Positions 62,245 through 64,000 of a stretch of DNA of 64,000 nucleotides are shown here, piece by piece. The first letter of the stretch is position 1. Each line of letters starts with the position of its first letter. A program made the translations under genes and the position numbers. The notes beneath the pieces are model-generated. The model saw nothing but the letters and a program-made list of their open reading frames with translations. It did not search any database and was not told the origin of the DNA. Source of the DNA: Sutcliffiella horikoshii (GTDB lineage Bacteria > Bacillota > Bacilli > Bacillales > Bacillaceae_I); contig NZ_RXZI01000001.1 of assembly GCF_021991925.1 (NCBI RefSeq), positions 186,001-250,000 of the forward strand. Reading direction: 5' to 3'.

Positions 62245-63765
62245 GTGAAAAACATTTTCAAAAAGCTGTTTACATCAGGTTCCAAATCGACCCCCAACAA
62301 AGTAGAAGATATGACGGTTACGGACCTGCTCCTTCAAATGGAGAAGTCTGTGGATTTTCTTCGATTCTCCAATTATACAAATGATGGCAGCAAGAAGGTT
62401 TGGATCAATTATTACTATACGTTAGTGGATACGGACTTTTTACATCGTGACATCCTTCAGTGCATATCCACACGGCCATGGTCCAACCTCCAGGATTTAA
62501 AGAACATCCTGCCAATAGAAGTGATAACAATTAGTTCGGATCCCCAAGAAATAAGAGAGAAGCTTTTAACAGGCTTCATTTTTATACAAATCGGGGAGGG
62601 TGACAAGAAAGGACTCTTGGTCCGTTCCGAATTTGTCCAGACCCGTTCTGTTTCCTTGCCGGAAGTGGAATTTAGTGTAATTGGGCCAAAAGAATCATTT
62701 GTTGAGAATATTGATTCCAACATTAACCTCGTCCGTCGTAGATTAAGCACGCCAATGCTTACCATTGAACAAAAAACTCTTGGTGCAATTTCACGGACAA
62801 GGGTAGCCGTGATGTACATGGACGGCATAGTCAATGTAGAAAATGTACAAACGGTACGGGATAGACTCGATGATGTTCAATTTGATCATGTAAATGACAG
62901 TTCATATGTCACCCAACTCATATCAGATAATGGGAACACTGTCTTCCCTCTTTTGCTGGATACCGAAAGGCCAGATCGTATCGTGTCAGCACTGACAGAG
63001 GGAAAGGTCGTCATGTTGGTGGATGGATCCCCCCATGGCCTCATTGGGCCAACCACTCTAGTCGAATTCTTCTCTTCTTTTGAAGACTATTATCTAAGCT
63101 ATTGGCTGGCTTCTTTCTTTCGCCTCATTCGACTTTTTGGGGTAGCATTCTCTATATTGGTAACACCCGTTTATGTGGCGGTACTAAGCTATCATTATGA
63201 ATTGATTCCCAAAGACTTGCTAAGTACTTTGATAGCTTCCAGACGTGAGGTTCCATTACCGCCTATATTGGAAGCAATCTTTCTGGAATTGACGATTGAA
63301 CTGCTGAGGGAAGCAGGAGCAAGGCTCCCGACCAAGGTAGGTCAGACAATCGGTATCGTGGGAGGGATCGTTATCGGGACGGCTTCGGTTGAGGCTGGTT
63401 TGACCAGTAACGTCCTTTTGATTATTGTGGCCCTGGCTGCACTTGCATCCTTTACGACTCCCGTCTACAAAATGGGTAATACCATCCGTTTACTGAGATT
63501 TCCCTTTCTATTGTTTGCAGAATTATGGGGGCTGTTGGGAATTGTCTTCTGTTTCTGTATATTAGCTGCCCATCTTTTGAGATTGACGTCCCTTGGAAGG
63601 CCATATCTAGAACCAATTTACCCTCCAAGAGTGAAAGACATGAAGGATGCTCTATTAAGGCTTCCGTTTACCATGCAAGGAGAAAGACCTGGACAACTAA
63701 GAACAAAGAATCCCAATAGAAGAACAAAGGTTAGACCTAAACGGAAAAAAGACATAGATGAATGA
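62245..63765 (+). CDS. Spore germination protein, GerKA/GerAA family
   Basis: A 506-residue A subunit of a GerA-type nutrient germinant receptor in the spore inner membrane. A large hydrophilic N-terminal domain (residues 1-270) is followed by four to five helices (FFRLIRLFGVAFSILVTPVY, IFLELTIELLREAGARLPTK, TIGIVGGIVIGTASVEAGLT). The C-terminus is basic. The GTG at 62245 follows GGGGAGGGAA; an in-frame ATG eight codons upstream lies ahead of that site. The B subunit gene follows after 24 bases. It should be expressed in the forespore. Confidence 0.92.
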   Translation: MKNIFKKLFTSGSKSTPNKVEDMTVTDLLLQMEKSVDFLRFSNYTNDGSKKVWINYYYTLVDTDFLHRDILQCISTRPWSNLQDLKNILPIEVITISSDPQEIREKLLTGFIFIQIGEGDKKGLLVRSEFVQTRSVSLPEVEFSVIGPKESFVENIDSNINLVRRRLSTPMLTIEQKTLGAISRTRVAVMYMDGIVNVENVQTVRDRLDDVQFDHVNDSSYVTQLISDNGNTVFPLLLDTERPDRIVSALTEGKVVMLVDGSPHGLIGPTTLVEFFSSFEDYYLSYWLASFFRLIRLFGVAFSILVTPVYVAVLSYHYELIPKDLLSTLIASRREVPLPPILEAIFLELTIELLREAGARLPTKVGQTIGIVGGIVIGTASVEAGLTSNVLLIIVALAALASFTTPVYKMGNTIRLLRFPFLLFAELWGLLGIVFCFCILAAHLLRLTSLGRPYLEPIYPPRVKDMKDALLRLPFTMQGERPGQLRTKNPNRRTKVRPKRKKDIDE

Positions 63766-63789
63766 TGATCCCAGAAAGGAGGCAAGACA

Positions 63790-64000
63790 TTGCAAAAGAT
63801 TCCAAAGCAATTTCAAGTATCCCCGTTTTTAGTGTTTTATTTGATACATAGCACACAGTTTGGAGTAGGTGCCCTTGGATTTCAAAGGGTCATTGCAATG
63901 TCTGCCGGCTATGACGCTTGGATGGGAATTATATTATTCGGTTTTTTCACTCATATCGTGCTCTATATGATCTACAAGATTTGTGAGAAAAGTGATGGTG
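63790..64000 (+). CDS. Spore germination protein, GerKB/GerAB family (3' end cut by window)
   Basis: Seventy N-terminal residues are visible, starting at TTG with AAAGGAGG seven bases ahead: MQKIPKQFQVSPFLVFYLIH, then GVGALGFQRVIAMSAGYDAW and two membrane helices. These match the start of GerAB/GerKB, the APC-superfamily subunit that binds the germinant. The gene continues beyond base 64000 and forms an operon with the A subunit. Confidence 0.88.
   Translation, partial: MQKIPKQFQVSPFLVFYLIHSTQFGVGALGFQRVIAMSAGYDAWMGIILFGFFTHIVLYMIYKICEKSDG

Overview
The window reads as chromosome from a low-GC, spore-forming member of the Bacillaceae. The evidence is an alpha/beta-type SASP, a Spo0E-type phosphatase, a KinE-type sporulation kinase, GerA-family germination genes, strong AGGAGG ribosome sites, SAM-I and preQ1-I riboswitches and CtsR boxes. 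From memory, the backbone follows the Bacillus subtilis order sigI-rsgI-sspD-ktrD-kinE-ogt-mtnA-mtnK-mtnU-mtnE-mtnWXBD-spo0E-mhqR-clpE-ykvI-queCDEF-ykvS. Species cannot be named from the sequence alone.

Layout. 1-5.0 kb: end of an SDR gene, sigI-rsgI, sspD, ktrD. 5.1-11.7 kb: a LacI-controlled glucan/oligosaccharide operon (repressor, intracellular debranching-type glucosidase, binding lipoprotein, two permeases) with three near-identical palindromic operators. 11.7-12.7 kb: four very small genes. 12.7-18.7 kb: a B12-binding radical SAM protein, kinE, ogt, a microprotein and an ArsR-DUF2087 regulator. 18.7-27.8 kb: the complete methionine salvage pathway (mtnA, K, U, E, W, X, B, D) under two SAM-I riboswitches, with a cspB gene and repeat elements in between. 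27.8-32 kb: CoA-disulfide reductase, a CBS-domain protein, a divergent deacetylase, a Spo0E-type gene and a ZIP transporter. 32.1-37.4 kb: a phnDCEE uptake operon plus a 5'-nucleotidase, preceded by three PhoP-type boxes. 37.5-43 kb: mhqR, an M3 peptidase, a second MurE-type ligase with an atypical specificity motif, and two lipoproteins. 43-45.3 kb: clpE with a promoter overlapped by CtsR boxes. 45.3-49.5 kb: two complete SAM-I riboswitches in tandem ahead of metY-metX-hom. 49.6-55 kb: ykvI, repeats and several membrane proteins, including an orphan duplicated ATP-synthase c-subunit-like protein. 55.1-57.8 kb: preQ1 riboswitch and queCDEF. 57.9-64 kb: DUF3231, SDR, AbrB-like, ykvS, an orphan sigma factor, a YolD-like protein and a gerKA-gerKB pair cut by the window end.

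How it fits together. Methionine/SAM metabolism dominates: de novo synthesis (hom, metX, metY) and 5'-methylthioadenosine salvage (mtn) all sit behind S-box riboswitches. Phosphorus scavenging, 7-deazaguanine synthesis, protein quality control and sporulation control make up the remaining recognisable circuits. No phage, IS element, CRISPR array, rRNA or tRNA was found. The only repeat family is a GC-rich, structured element of about 130 bp present in three full-length and one deleted copy.

The less ordinary items are the tandem SAM-I riboswitches, the duplicated c-subunit-like protein, the second MurE, the PhoP-box array and the dispersed repeat. I did not find a clearly new multi-gene defence or metabolic system.
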